Shown: positions 33,810-46,578 of the stretch, piece by piece
How the letters are laid out: every line of letters starts with the position of its first letter
Position numbering within the stretch: position 1 is the stretch's first letter
From: Sternotherus odoratus
Taxonomy: Eukaryota > Chordata > Testudines > Kinosternidae
Assembly (NCBI GenBank): GCA_032164245.1
Contig: JAVMKO010000005.1
Coordinates: forward strand, 42,188,133 to 42,252,132
Direction: 5' to 3'
Length of the DNA stretch: 64,000 bases
The notes under the pieces: generated by a model
The model's database searches: none
Told to the model about the DNA's origin: nothing
The model's input: the letters and a program-made list of their open reading frames with translations, nothing else
Made by a program: the position numbers and the translations under genes

Positions 33810-35539
33810 TACAGGGATGGGCATGTGTGTACGGGGATGGGTGTGGGGATGGATGGATGAGTGGATGGGTGTGTATGTACGGGGGTGGAGGGATGGACTT
33901 TGATATAATTCCCTAGAGAAATGGAAGGTCTCGTTACTGATTGACCAGAATAACGCACATTCCCTTGAGCAGGTAACACCTGTGTGGGCACCACAGCCAT
34001 GCGGAGTGCAGAAGAATCCAGTTAGGTGACACTTGCTCTCTGGAGAGAACAAGGAGTGAGGCATCGCAGTCACCTCCCATTCTGATCGCAGAGGCCCTGG
34101 AGGGTGTTGGGACACCCCCTGAGTCGTTGCTCCTTTTTGAGACAGCGCTATTCTCACAGGATGTGCTCCCCGCTAGCCAAAGGATGTACGCTGTCCCTTT
34201 AAAGCAAACTCCAGCAAGGCGGTGGCTGGCTGGCGGGGCTGGGGCTGGTGCCAGCCGGGGAACTGCTGCACACTTGAAAGACTGTAAAAGCCTCTTACGG
34301 GATCGGGTGACAGGCAAAACAGTCAGCCTGGAAAAAAAGTCAGCTGGGAAGGCCATAGTCCTGCCCCCTCGTCCCCAAGCCCACACGAGCCACTGGTTGT
34401 CAAGGCCAGCACTGGGCACAACTGTGAACCCAGCATGATTAAAAACGGCCCCTCGGGTCCTGGGACAGACCCTCGGGTCCTGGGACAGACCCCCGGATGA
34501 GCCGCCCGCACTGAGGGAAGCAGAAGGAAGAGAATCAAGGCCAGCAAGGCAGTCCATGGCGTTGGTAGATGGGAGGTTGGAGACTGGGGGCGATGGCTGT
34601 GGTGGGGGGGCAACCCTCCTTCCCTGCAGGTGTGCTGGCTCTACCCTACAAGCCTCCCCCACTATCTAACCCTCACCCCTGCAGCCTTTCCCCTGCTGCT
34701 TTGCCTCCGCAGCCCCCTCCTCCACCCCCACTCTGCACTAGCACTGCCCCCATCCCCAAACGCCTCGGGACCAGCAATCTGGGCCTTCCGCAGGGGCCTG
34801 TCACCAGATAGGGGAGAAGAACGATGGGACAGGGGGGATACAAGGAGTTAAGCTACTTTCCCCCCCCCCACACACACACACGCCTGCTCAGACCCTAGAT
34901 CTTCCAGAATCAGCCCCTAAGGACTCAGTTTCTTGCTCAAAACTGCCTTTTCCACACTGGACACCCCTGCTCACGGCTGGGAGCAGACAGGGAGTGCTGG
35001 AGCTCTCTGCTCCCCTCCAGCCCAGCCCCTGGCATCCAGACCCCTCAGTACTACAGTGCTGTGGGAGCTAGGGGTGGTACTAAGATAGGGGAGCAGCAGG
35101 CAGAGCCTGAATCTACAAGAGCTCACCCCCGGCCTGTCTCCCTCCTGTCGCCACCAGTCTGGCTCAGGAGCCGCCTAGGGAAGTGCTAACGCTAGGAAAG
35201 CTGGACACCCTCCTAAGATACTTAACTGCATGGTACAGCCCCAAAGGCCTGAGCGCTCAGATATCTCTGCCTCAGCCCCTGGGAGGGCCTGGTAGCCCCA
35301 GGCTGACCCTGGACTCTGTGCCCCCGCCCCCACGTACACCCCAGCCAGCCCTAACAGGCACTCACATTGCCCAGGAAGGGAAACTGAGGCACAGAGTGGG
35401 TCAGTGACCCCTGGCTCACACAAGAAGCAGGACAGCGCTGGGAATTCAACCCGGGTCTCCTCAGTCCCTGTCCCCTGCGACCCACGCCGCCTCCAAGAGC
35501 CAGGACTAGAACCCAGGAGTCCTGACCTTCAGCCCCGCG
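32733..35539. other. Upstream region outside the microsatellite, unassigned
   Basis: At 35370-35570 a minus-strand MIR relic is recognisable (gggaaactgaggcacagagt, then gggaattcaacccgggtctc). No host exon seen. The microsatellite inside is listed separately. Confidence 0.4.
33500..33900. repeat. Compound microsatellite (TG)n / GGATGGATG
   Basis: Interspersed (tg)n runs, the longest about 40 bases at 33765-33806, alternate with gggatggatg-type units and tacagggatgg. No coding content. Confidence 0.92.
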
Positions 35540-36260
35540 CTCCAACCACTGCACCACACAGCCTCGCCCCCCGCAGCACCCAACATGGTCCCCCCGCACT
35601 CCTCAGGATCCCACCGGCCGCTGCTCCCCGCCCAGCCACCTCGCGCCCCTCACCGTGGCGTCCACCGCCCCCCAGGAGTAGAAAGCCCGCGGCTCTGGGG
35701 AAAGGGTCCGTCCGCAACACCTGCTCCGAGCGCTGCCTCTGCGCCGGGGCTGGCCGGCCGGGAGGGGGAGGGACCCATCGCCCGCCTGGGGGGCCCGAGG
35801 GGGCTGCATCAGAGAGAGGAGGACGCCCTGGCCGGGCCCTCGATCGGGGCTGCGCCTCCCGCCTGTGGCCGCCCCTCGAGCGGGCAGCGCCGCGGAGCCC
35901 GCGTGGACGGGGAAGGAGGGCGACCAACCTGACTCGCCGCGGGCCCCCGGGGGTCCCGAACTCGGGCGGAGCTGGAGTCCCCGGCGGCCGTGAGCTCGGC
36001 ACCCCGCGGCGCAGCGCCCCTCCTCGGACCCGGCCTGCGCCTCCGCGGCGGCTGCTGCTGGCTCCAACCCCGGGGACCGGCGGGGCCAAGGGGAGGGGAG
36101 CGCCCAGCGCAGCCACAGGCAGGGCGGCTCCTCCCGGCGCTTAAAGGGGGCGCTGCTCGGCTCGCCGGCTGCAGGGGCGGAGGGGGAATTATCCCTGGGC
36201 AGCGGGCTAGTGCCGGCCGGGCCACGCGGGCGGAGAACCGGAGCTGTAAAGCTAGGGCGT
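35540..36260 (-). promoter_or_regulatory. CpG island, candidate SEMA3B promoter and non-coding first exon
   Basis: About 700 bp of dense CpG with several cggccg/gcgccg cores and Sp1-like GC boxes, the only such non-repetitive block in the window. On the minus strand ccctttaagcgcc at about 36140-36153 is TATA-like, and gacgccacg/gtgagg gives a strong donor with the exon ending at 35654. It lies about 12.5 kb upstream of the start-codon exon, which itself seems to have an upstream intron. Assigning it to SEMA3B is inference. It could instead serve an unseen divergent gene. Confidence 0.45.
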
Positions 36261-36289
36261 GCGCGTCTCCCGGCACTGCCAGGGCACCC

Positions 36290-36770
36290 CCTAGCGCCCC
36301 CTCCTGCGGTGACTCCAGCGCACCCCCACGCCCCTCACTGTCCCCCCCAGGGAACGCCCCAGTGCACCCTCAGATTCACTAGCACACACACCGGTACCTC
36401 CAGTGCACCCACATATCCCCACTGTACCCCCGTGAACGCCCAAGTACACCCTCAGACTCATTGACCCCCCAGCACACACACCCGTACCTCCAGTGCACCG
36501 CTACACCTTCACTGTACCCACAGGGGACCTCCAGTGCACCCTTCTTTCTCCAGTGCATCCTCACACATCATTGACCCCCAGCACACACCCCTGTACCCCC
36601 AGTGCACTCCCTGCACTTCCATGGTGCCCCTAGCACACCTTTCCTGCATCCCCACGCTGTACCCCCAGCACACCCCTCCTCCTGTACCCACAGAACATCC
36701 CTCATTTTACCCCCAACACACACCTCCTGTCCTCATACACACAGCCAGCACGCACACATAACTCATCATC
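36290..36770. repeat. Degenerate minisatellite of cccagtgcacc-type units
   Basis: Phrases such as ccagtgcaccc, cagcacacacccgtacctcc and tgtacccccagcacaccc recur irregularly every 30-65 bases, grading into acacac-rich sequence. Confidence 0.65.
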
Positions 36771-36822
36771 ATACACATCCACACACCATACATGCCAACA
36801 CCCCCTTGGACTCCTATCATGC

Positions 36823-36945
36823 TATGGTGACCACACAGCAAGTGTGAAAAATTGGGAGAGGGGTGGGGGGTAATAGGAGCCTATATAAGAAAAAGACCCC
36901 AAAATCGGGACTGTCCCTATAAAATCGGGACATCTGGTCACCCTA
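36823..36945. mobile_element. Short hAT-type MITE, 123 bp
   Basis: The right terminus is tctggtcaccctA and the left a degenerate tatggtgaccac. The interior ggggggtaataggagcc and aatcgggactgtccct are shared with 37358-37481. No clear TSD. Confidence 0.75.
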
Positions 36946-37357
36946 CAGTCATCCACCTCATACACAACCCTCCCCGCCCACATCCCCAACACACAGCTCC
37001 TCAAACACACTCATCCCTGCTACACTCCATCCCACACAAGCCGCCCAACTCTCTCAGCCCCTGCCAAGCACAGCCATGCTCCCACCAGCAGGGCCCCTCA
37101 CACACCAAAGCCCTGACCCCTGCATTTGCTCCTGCCCTTTTCCTGGGAAGCGGGAGGGGTTGGAAAGGGGTTCAGGGCCCATTTGCCACCCCATGGGCTG
37201 TGAGTGGCTCAATCCTTGGCTCTGGGCAGCACCTGGCCACTGCAACCAGCATTTTGCCTAAGGTGGGAGTGACCCTTCCCCACCCTGCCTGCCGCGGCAT
37301 CCTGCAGAACAGGTTGTTTGCCAGTACTCCAGGGGCTGGCAGCCACTCTTCTGCATA

Positions 37358-37481
37358 TAGGGTGCCCAAACAGCAAGCGTGGAAAGTCGGGACAGGGGGT
37401 GGGGGGTAATAGGAGCCAATATAAGAAAAAGACCCAAAAATCGGGACTGTCCCTATAAAATCGGGACATCTGGTCACCCTA
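37358..37481. mobile_element. Short hAT-type MITE, 124 bp, perfect TSD
   Basis: Termini tagggtgccca and tggtcaccctA. Flanks tctgcata (37350-37357 and 37482-37489) are identical. Same family as 36823-36945 and as the ends of 7530-8673. Confidence 0.88.
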
Positions 37482-37489
37482 TCTGCATA

Positions 37490-40400
37490 GCCACTGCCCA
37501 TGGGCCGCCACAGCCCAGCCCCCTCCTCAGGCAAGCCCCAGACTGTGCCTGGGGCTCCCTGCGTGATCCTTGGGGGAGGTGACAGGCAAAAAGAGGGGCC
37601 CAGTCTTGTCTCCTCCCATGAACTCCAGAGTGGTGACCAGGGAGTCCCTGGAGCATGACCAGGCCCCTGGATTGTACCACCTTCACCCTGAGTCCTCGCC
37701 TGCCCCGGATCTTCCGGGATTTGTGTGGGCCGAAATGGCTCCGGCAGGCCTGCAGCTGCGGGATGGAGCCATCCAAGTGTGGTGACCGTGAGCGCCTCTC
37801 TGCTCCCTGCGCACACCTTGGCCTCTTCCCACCTCACTCCCCGCCTGCACCCTCCTTCAGACTGACGGCCGGCCACCCTGGAGTCATGGCCTCCAGCCAC
37901 CCAGGACAAGGACAGAACACCTTTTCCCACTGCTTAATTTGTGCCAGGGCTGAGTCCCAGCACCTCTGGGCCTGGCAGTTCAGAGCCCCGGCACATCGGG
38001 GCTTGCCGCATCAGTTATGAATGTAAAAAAATTGCTTGAGCCCCAGTCCCTATTTCATTACAAATTAAGTTCTGCCCTTTCCCAATCAGACCCCCACTGC
38101 CACGGAGGGAACACCTCCTTTAGTCCTGGTCTCCTCTGCTGCGACTCCCATGTGGGGCAGGCATAGGCCTGAGTCAGATTAAAACGCTCAAACTCTGGTT
38201 CTGATCTAGGGCCGGACATTGTGCCCTAAGTGGGAGCAGCGGGTGGTGGGGACCAGACACCCCTGTCTTTGGAGAAGCTGCAGATCTGGGCTTCACAGGC
38301 AGATGCTACATGAGCGTCTTGGTGGGTTTCTGTTTCCCTTCCTCTCGTAGCCATGGCTTTTCCCCAGGCTGCGGCAGAGCTCTGGGGCACTGGCCTTTGG
38401 GGCTGTTGTTCCACCAGGGGAGGCACTGGGGATTCAGCAGCGGGGTGGGAATTTGTTGAGTGGTGAGGCTGCGTGTATGGGGGTGGGAGGCTCAGGTCCA
38501 TCCAGCCCAGGGGGACTATCGATCCGCTGCACAGAATTAGCGCAGTCCCAGCCCAGGCCAGGCTGTGCAGGCAGGACTGCTGACAGGGCTCAGGGGCCCC
38601 AGCAACGCTGGGCAGAAGTTGACGCAGTGAGTTCCCTGGAGGCTGGCCTCTCAGCTCATGGGCGTTCCTTGGTGCCTGGAGGATCCCCTGCAATGCCGGT
38701 GGCTGTACCGCTGCACCCCTCGCCGTGTGTCCAACGCTGGCACAGCAGCTGTCCACCACCATCCCTGAGTGTTCGGGCAAGGAGCCCACTCACAGAGCTT
38801 GCCGCCTCCTGATCTCCTGGGCCAAAGGAGGAATGCGGGAGAAGCCCTCTAGTGACACCAGAGGATAGAGATTGTTCTGTTGAGCTAGGAGGACTCCATG
38901 GCTCTCCACTCCCCGCTTCCCCAGCTGGCGCAGAAACGATGGGGGGCAGATGGTCCCTGTTTATTGGGAGACACCAGGAGCTTGGTCCCATTTCCTCTGG
39001 TTGGCTCCTGCAAGGGCTGGTTTGGCGGGTGGGATTGAACCAGAGACCTCCAGTCACTACAGCGGGAGCTGGCAAGCCAAGGCCCCTAGCGAAGGCACAG
39101 CAGAGCACCTCTCTACCCAGTGGGGTACGTATACAGCAGAACCAGCGGGCGCGAGGGCGATATAGAATGCATGGAGGAGCCTGCTCGGGCGCAAATGATT
39201 TCATGGGCGGGGAGGGGTCAGGGGTCACAGATCCCACGGACCAAGGTATACGGCCATCAGTGTAGAGGTAGATGATGGAATCTGTCAGCCTCCTCCTTGC
39301 TCAGCTGTGGCCCAGCTGCCTGGCTTCGGCCCAGCCAAAGGAAAACAAAATTCTTTTGATGCTTCCAATTTTCCACCCAGCGCGGCCAAGAATAGCAAGT
39401 GCCGTGCAGCAGACAGGGCTGCGCTCTCCCTACCTTTGTGCCTGTCCCAGGGCTGGTCGGGGGCTGCAAGGTCACTGATCCTTCTGTGCTCACCCCTCAG
39501 CCACCGGCATGACTCCGTGCCAAGGGAAACACGGGCCTGGGGATGGGAAAGATACGAACTGGAGGCAGAGGGGCAGCAGCTGTGTTGGGAGATCTGTCCT
39601 CTCTGGGTCAGGGGCAGTTCCTTGCATGCTCCAGGAAGGGGCTAGCAAAGATGGGGAGTGGGTTCCAATCCAAGCCCTGCTCACCGTGAAGTTACTGCAC
39701 CATGCCAACTTCCAGGGGCCTGGGTGACCTGAGCCAGGAGTCCTGGTCCATCCTTTACCAGGCCACTGCTCCCATCTCTCCCATGGAGGGGTAGCTGGCA
39801 GGAGGAGCTCATGCGGGCCTCTCATTCGAGGGATATATAGCAGGCTCCATCTTCAGCGCTGCCAGACCCGGCACCTGCCCAGGGCTCACCAAGAACCAAG
39901 TAATGGGATGATGGTGGTGCCTATGCCCATGTTGCTCCTGGCATGGCCTCTGCTTGCCCCACTGTCGCTCGCAAAATGACACCAGCCGTGGTGCCACCTG
40001 CCAGACAGGCCATTTAGGTTGCCCTAGGAGCCAGGAAGGCTATCTGATGCCCAGGGACTTGGGTAGTCGGGGGACGTGGTGTAGCTATAGGGTCGGGGAA
40101 GGGCAGAGGGGAGCCCCTGAGGGACCATCCCGTGGCCTGGAGCCCCGTGCTCCCAGCCTGCCCTAGCATAGGGAAGGGCGGAGCGGGAGCTGCTCCTATC
40201 TGCCTGCTGAGTGCTGGTGTTCTCTTGTTTGGAGTGAGGTGTAAACACTTCCCGGCAACGCTTTGGGCCTGATGGGAGCAGCGAGCGTTGGCTGGGCTGT
40301 GTTTTGGCTGCTGGCTGGCCTGTCCGCAGCTGAAGGTCTCAGCCTGTCGCAGAGGCTCCTCTGGGGAGAAGCCAAGGCCAGCGCTGAGCAAACACATCAC

Positions 40401-41069
40401 TTAACTTTCTCCCTAGCATCCACGAAGGTCCATCGGGCCCATGCCCAGGGCTGGATCCTCACAGCACCTTCTCCACAGGTGGGCACAGTCCCCCTGGGCA
40501 CCCCACAGCATGACCAACCCCCCATTAGAGAGAGCTACGCATTGCACATCATCCCACCATCCCCTCAACCCCCTGACAACCCCGCGTCTCGACAGCCCTT
40601 CTTCCACCTTCCGACACAGCCCAGGGTCTGACGCCTTCCTTTCTCAGCCTCCTTCTGCACAGTAAGTACCCCCAAAGAGCCCAATTGCAACTGGCAGCGC
40701 CCTGTCTGGGTTTGTACAGCTCCATGCACAATGGAATTCCAGAGCTCCCTGGTGCTAATAACTCAACCAGGGCTCATTGCGCCAAAGAGCTCTCCAGCTA
40801 ACTAGACAAGACAAAACCAGCATGGAAGAAAGGCGGCATCTCTTTATCTCCCCGCATCACTCCCCGCATTCACGCTGTCATGCATCCCACCACCTCCAGG
40901 GGGTGAAAGTGTGACCAAATGCCCCACCAAATGCCCCACCAAAAGTCCCACCAGGTTTTGGAAATTTTGTATCTGAATTGAGAAACTGAGGAAAGGAACA
41001 GCATGGGCTTTTTATTTTTTTGGTGCAAGGACAATTGCAATTCCAGGGCCCAGCACGAGGCATGTGGGA
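37490..41069. other. Intergenic stretch, no element or gene recognised
   Basis: Moderate GC sequence with only short open frames on both strands. I saw no family match. Confidence 0.4.
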
Positions 41070-41114
41070 GGGAAGGAAGGAAGGAAGGAAGGAAGGAAGG
41101 AAGGAAGGAAGGAA
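41070..41114. repeat. (GGAA)n microsatellite
   Basis: About eleven consecutive ggaa units follow gtgggagg. A low-complexity A/T-rich block continues to about 41400 with repeated aaaattt-type words. Confidence 0.95.
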
Positions 41115-41469
41115 GAGAATTCATTAGATCTGGGCAAAAATTCTCCAGCCAAACTTTTTGACAGAAATTTTTTTTTTGCAAAGCCAGAAATTTTCACAAA
41201 AATTGTGATTTTTTATCAAAATCTTCCACGTTGTCCTCCACCCCCTTGCAAACTGCAGCTGTTTGAGGCTGTAGCAATTGAAGCACATTTGGGGGTTCCC
41301 AGATTTTCAACAAAAACCTGAAACATTTCTAAAACCTTTAAAAAAAGAAAATGCCGCCCCCTCCCCCAACCCAAAGTGTTTCAGAAGAATTTTTGGGTTT
41401 TTTTGGCAGGGAAAAATCCTCATTTCCCGACTGGTTCTGCTAGCCCTGGCCCTATTTGGGGAGCTGGCG

Positions 41470-44050
41470 GTCTATAAGTGAGGGAGGGTGCTCTGGCATT
41501 GGGGGGGGGGCTTTAAAAAAGAGGGAGATTAGAGGCCACGCCAGGGTTTTTTACCACCCATAAGAAAGCCACCATGTGCTTCACTAGCTGTTGATACCAG
41601 CTGTGCCCACTGCCCACCGGATACGGGACCGAGGTGCCCGGACATGCTCACCCTGCCCCTTTGTGATCCAGCCCCGAGAGCTGCCTGCTTTGCCCAGCAG
41701 AGAAGCCGGGTGTACCTCATGAGTGAAATTCCACAGCTGTGTCACCGTGGCATTTCCGGATGGCTGGGCGGGGAGGTCTGGGAGTCTATCAGGGAGTATG
41801 GTTGGGGTGCATTTGCCTGGCACGGCAGCAGGCACTAACAGGGGGTATGGGAGGAGTGCTAGCAGCGCTGCCCATGGCTGGCCACCTGTGCCAGGTGGCC
41901 AGAATACCCAGGTGGCTTGGAAGGTAGGGACCTTATCGCTTCTCCTCGCCCACGCCCTCCCACCTGGCTTGTTTGTTTATACAAGGAGTTCCCAGGGCGC
42001 ATGGGGACACATAACCCTTTCACTGCTGGCCAAGCGGGGAGCATGCTGGACCCACCTGGGACCCAGGTCCAGCCCCATTCTGGTCGGGGACAAGCCCAGT
42101 GCAGGCCCTCCTGGGACTACTCAGCCTGGGCAAAGGTGTTGGGAGACCCCTGGTGATGACAACAGGCAGCCCAGGCTGCGAGCAGGAGAGCCCAGGAGAA
42201 CCACAGCTCTTTCTGTCCAGCAGCTGCTGCAAAGAACCTGCATGATCAGTGTCTTCTCCTCAATGCCCTGGGCTCCCTGTCCGCCTGCCTGTCTGCTCCT
42301 GCTGACTCCAGCCGTAGGGTGTGAGCTCTTCGTTATATGTGGTGTCCAGCGCCCGGCATGTTGGGACCTGATCCGGGAGGGCCTCTCGTGGGTGCTCCTG
42401 CCATGCAAATAATAATGGTGTCCAGTCCATTTCACCCATTGTTGGACATGCCAGGGATGCCTTGGCTGGTACTGGACCTGAGATCACGGGATCTCGAAGC
42501 ACAAGTCTTTCCTGCCTGAGCTAAAGGACCACGCCAATTATCTTGGGTGCAGTAGGAGACTCCCAGATGGAGAGGGGCAGCGACCAACACGGGTTAATCT
42601 GGGTCCCACTGGCACAGATTATCCCCTGCAGGGGCCATGCCCTCCACGGACGCGCTGGGCAGCCCTGACTGGGCTCCCTGATTTTGGGAGCGCCTCTCTC
42701 AAAGAAGCCCCGAGGCCCCTCAGCATCTCAGCTCCTGCTGCTCAGCCGCAGTGTCTTGACTCGCACTGCTCAGTAAATAGAGGTTTCCACAGCAATCCAG
42801 CCGTGCCAGCCAAGGGTGTGGGCGGCTGGGCAGATAGGGCAGCAGTTGTCCGACAACGGCTTGGATAGTGCAATATCCCATGGCCTGGCATCACCCCGAG
42901 TTGAAAGCACTGACCTTAGGCCAAGAGCACAGCACCTGTGTGGCCCACAGGCTGGGGTCTCTGCATGGAGATTGGACACCTCTGTAGAAGGGCCCGTCTT
43001 GCTTGTCGTCGGAGATTCTTCGGCTCAACCTTCTTGGTGCACTGGGCGCCTTCTCCTGGCTCCAGCAGGCCTGTCCCCTGGCACACAGAGCCAGAGCGGC
43101 CAAAATGGACTAGAATCAGCATCTCCTCCGGGCACCATCCCAGACGCTCCCCAAGTGCATGCTCGCATCTTGTTTCATCTGCTCTGCTGTCCCCGCCTGC
43201 CTGCCCAGGGCACTTCCCAAGGCTGCCCCCAGGCGGGGTGCTCCAGGCTCCAGAGCTCACGGAGGCTGTGTGGGCCATTTAAACAGCCCTGTGTGCTGCC
43301 TACCAGGTCCCAAGGACATAGGATCTCCCCACAGGCCTCGGTTAGTGCCAGCCAAAGGGGTCCTGCCCCCTGCAGGCGTTGCCGGGGTCATCGCTTCAGC
43401 AGCTGTTCTGAGTTAACAGGCCATTTCTGCTCCGTTACCCGGGCGGGATGGAAGTGCCGATGGGACCTGCCTCCCACGGTACTGGAAGGAGCCCGGCAGC
43501 CATGAGCCCCAAGACTGAGTCATGACTGTACCCCAGCCCCATGCGACGCCAGCGAGTTCCCTCCTATATAGTCCAGCTCAGCCCCTGGGAACTTCCAGCA
43601 ATTTGCAACGGGGGTCCAGACATTGCGACCTTCTGAGACCTCCTCACTAGGGGCATGGAGGAGGGATCTCTTCTACCAAGCAGGGGGCAGCACTAAAGGC
43701 TCCACCCTGAACCCAGCAGATGCTGCTGCTCCTCCAGAGGTACTGGGAGAACATCTGACGGCCATCCTCCTGCAGTGCTGAGTCACATGGTGCCTGGCGT
43801 GTCAGCACAGGGGCCTTGGCAATGCTGGAGGAAGGGACGGGTGAGTAACAATCACCAGGGCACTCTGAATCCTGACTCCCGCCTTCCAGGGAGCTCCCAG
43901 AGGAGAGAAAAAGTATTCAGAGGGAGAAACTGAGGCACGGGGAGAGGAAGTGACTCGTTCCGTGTCACAACGAGTCAGCAGAAACTATGAACACAACCCA
44001 AGAGTCCTGCTGCCCAAGCCTCTGCTCTGACTGTTAGATACCACTCCCCT
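41470..44050. other. Intergenic stretch, no element or gene recognised
   Basis: I see no host exon. Near 43920-44040 there is a MIR-like 3' end on the minus strand (gggagaaactgaggcacggg). Confidence 0.4.
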
Positions 44051-44084
44051 TGCAGTGTCCTCTCCTGACTCACAGCCAGTCAAC

Positions 44085-44600
44085 AGGGGACAGCAGAGGG
44101 TCCCTGGCACTGTCACCAGCCAACAGGGGCAACACGGGTCCCTGTCACTGCCCCCAGAACACAGGGTGTGGCGTGGGTTCCTGGCACTGCGAACGGGGGG
44201 CAGTGTGAGGTATCTGGCACCACCACCACCCAACAGGGGGAAATGTGGGGTCCTGGCACCGCCATCAGCCAACAAGGAATAGCGCAGAGTCCTGGCACTG
44301 CCACCAGTGAAGAGGGGCAGCCCAAGGTCCCTGGCACTGCCACGAGCCAACAGGGGGCAGTATGGTGTCCCTGGCACTGCCACCAGAGAACGGGGGTCAG
44401 CACGGGGTCCTTGGCACCACCACCAATGAATGGGGGCCAGCATGGGATTGCTGGCACTGCCACCAGTGAAGGGGGATGTGTGGAGTCCTGGCACCACCAC
44501 CAGCCAACAGGGAATAGCGTGGAGTCCTGGCACTGCCACCAGCAAATGGGGGTCAGCACACGGTCCCCGGCACTGCCACCGGAGAACGGGGGCCAGCATG
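44085..44600. repeat. ~60-bp minisatellite
   Basis: Eight to nine units are built from tcctggcactgccaccag, ccaacaggggg and a short variable part. Variant units keep the ggcactgccacc core. No coding signal. Confidence 0.82.
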
Positions 44601-45059
44601 TGGATTTACGGCTCCTACAACAGCTGGGCCCCGCTCCCTCCGCACATGCTCAGTGCCAGCCCCTCTCAGTTGCAATCCCCAAGCAGCCGCCCAACCCTCT
44701 TGCAAACACCTGGCACAGCCATCGCCTGGATTCCTTCTCTGCTTAGGTCATCGGGGGAGGGGGAGCGCTTGCCACATCCACTTCTCCTGCGCCAGATGGG
44801 TGCAGGCCGGCAGCCGGGCTCCGGGCTGCAGGGGAGAAAAACAAGCTCTAAAACTTGCCAGAGGAGGAAGGAAATTTGAGCCTGGCCCTGATGTTGCAGC
44901 TCCTGGAAGAGAGCTGCCTGCTTCCCGCTGCAGGCCCCTGCTCCTGGAAGAGGGGCTCTGGTTATGCCCCAGCTGGGGAGGAGAAGCAGGACTGAGAACT
45001 CATCCCTGCTCTGGCGTGACGCCAGGAGAATCACTCTCCCCCAGGAGGAGCTCAGGGCC

Positions 45060-45610
45060 TGTCCCATCCTGGCAGCCTGCCCGGGGGGAATGGGCCCCTG
45101 CACCCTCTCAGAGAGGGGGAAACATAGGCAGGGAGCAAGGAAGCGACTCGCTCAAAGTCATTGAGTGAGTCACCAGGGGAGCTAGGGGGAGAATTCATGC
45201 AACCCTGATTCCCAGTGCGCTAACCATTAGACCCCACTCTGGAGCCGGGACTAGAACCCAGGAGTCCTGACTAGTCCCACATGTGCTAGCTACTAGGGGC
45301 CTCACTCCCCCCCGACCTGGGACTAGAACCCAGGAGTCCTGACTCCCAGTCTCCCTGGTCTAACCACCAGCCCCTACTTCTCTCCCACCCCTGGGAATAG
45401 ACACCAGGAGTCCCGATTAACAGCCCCTGCACCCCATGCTGTAGCCATGAGAGAACTTTCCCTTTCCAGAGCTGAGAACAGAACTCAGGAGTCCGAACTC
45501 CAAGCCCACCATACTCTAATCAGGCTCCCGTCCCGGCCCAGATCCACAAAGAGCACCCGGGAGACCTGACTCTCAGATCAGTGCCCTCCCACTCTGGCCA
45601 CAGAGAGCAG
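45060..45610 (-). repeat. Tandemly expanded MIR/tRNA-related relic
   Basis: The phrase acccaggagtcctga with ctagaacc recurs at spacing of about 70-80 bases, each followed by a tctaaccaccag-type phrase and ccactcc. It resembles the tRNA-related part of a MIR on the minus strand, repeated in tandem. Smaller copies occur at about 3200, 8710 and 16200-16390. Confidence 0.6.
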
Positions 45611-46199
45611 TATATGGGCCCTAAGTTGTTCAAACTCTGAAAAGGATGGATTTCCTCTCCTCCCCTCCCTTCTCCCCCTGAAAATTAAACCCATTCCCTA
45701 GAGGAAGCGAGGCGAAATCTGGTTTGTGCCTTTAAAAAAAAAGTTGAAAGACATTTTCAGGGAATAGGAGAAAGGAACTTTTGCTCCTCGGTCATTTGAA
45801 GATACACAGCCCAACTTTAATGAATAAATAAATAAATGAATAAGCTGGAATCTAACTGAGATCAGCACTGGAACAGGCTGACTGTAAAAGCGTAAGGGGA
45901 AAAGGATCCTTGACTCCCCCAGCAAAGGTTACTGCTTGTTCAAAAGCCTCAAATTTGATTGGCTGGCACAGAGATGCCAAAAAGTCGAGTCGTCAATGGT
46001 TTCTCCATTAGGAAACATCATTTTCTAATCTAGGACACGAGCTGGCGAAAACAGTGAGGAGCAGGTCTTTCCGCGGGTTCGTTCATTTCATTTGTATCAA
46101 TGTATTTTGGCTTCCACAGAGCAGCACTGGGGGCTCCTGCCAGCGGATTTAGCAGGATTCAGTTTTTATTTTGGGCGGAGGATATCAATGTGTTTTTAA

Positions 46200-46409
46200 T
46201 CAGAGAGGTAGCCGTGTTTTAGTCTGGAATAGCAGAAGTAACAAAGAGTCCTGTGGCACCTTAAAGACTAACTAAAGCTTTCATGGGCTAATATCCACTT
46301 CATCGGATGCAAGCAGTTCCATCCGACGAAGTGGGTATTAGCCCACGAAAGCTTATGCTTCAATACTTTAGTTAGTCTTTAAGGTGCCACAGGACTCTTT
46401 GTTACTTAA
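46200..46409. mobile_element. Head-to-head Penelope-like termini (inverted repeat)
   Basis: The left arm (46200-46320) is the minus-strand version and the right arm (46321-46409) the plus-strand version of the same terminus. Both contain tagttagtctttaaggtgcc, cacaggactctttgttac and the acgaagtgggtattagccca core (gatgaagtgga... in the left arm). The arms meet near gcagttcc. Confidence 0.8.
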
Positions 46410-46578
46410 TGTGTTTTTAACCCTTTTCAAAAATGCTCATTGATTTACATTTTCACAGTTGCAGGAAGTTATGGGGGGCGGGGTTGGACAGTGGGGGATC
46501 AGACAGTCATGATTTAATGACAGCAGGTGGGGAGATTTGCAAAGTTAAGACCCAAATTGTCAACATGACATAACAGTA

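Noticed and set aside
33566..34157. Cys/Val/Gly-rich and Thr/His-rich frames
   Set aside because: They are translations of a (TG)n/GGATG microsatellite.
35404..36144. A 246-codon plus-strand frame and a 195-codon minus-strand frame in the CpG island
   Set aside because: Both strands are open because the block is GC-rich. Neither product shows a domain.
36815..36953. An 8-bp duplication around the MITE at 36823-36945
   Set aside because: tatcatgc and cagtcatc do not match well enough.
44085..44600. Several frames of about 150-200 codons across this repeat
   Set aside because: The ~60-bp unit is a multiple of three, so frames stay open by repetition. No coding signature was seen.
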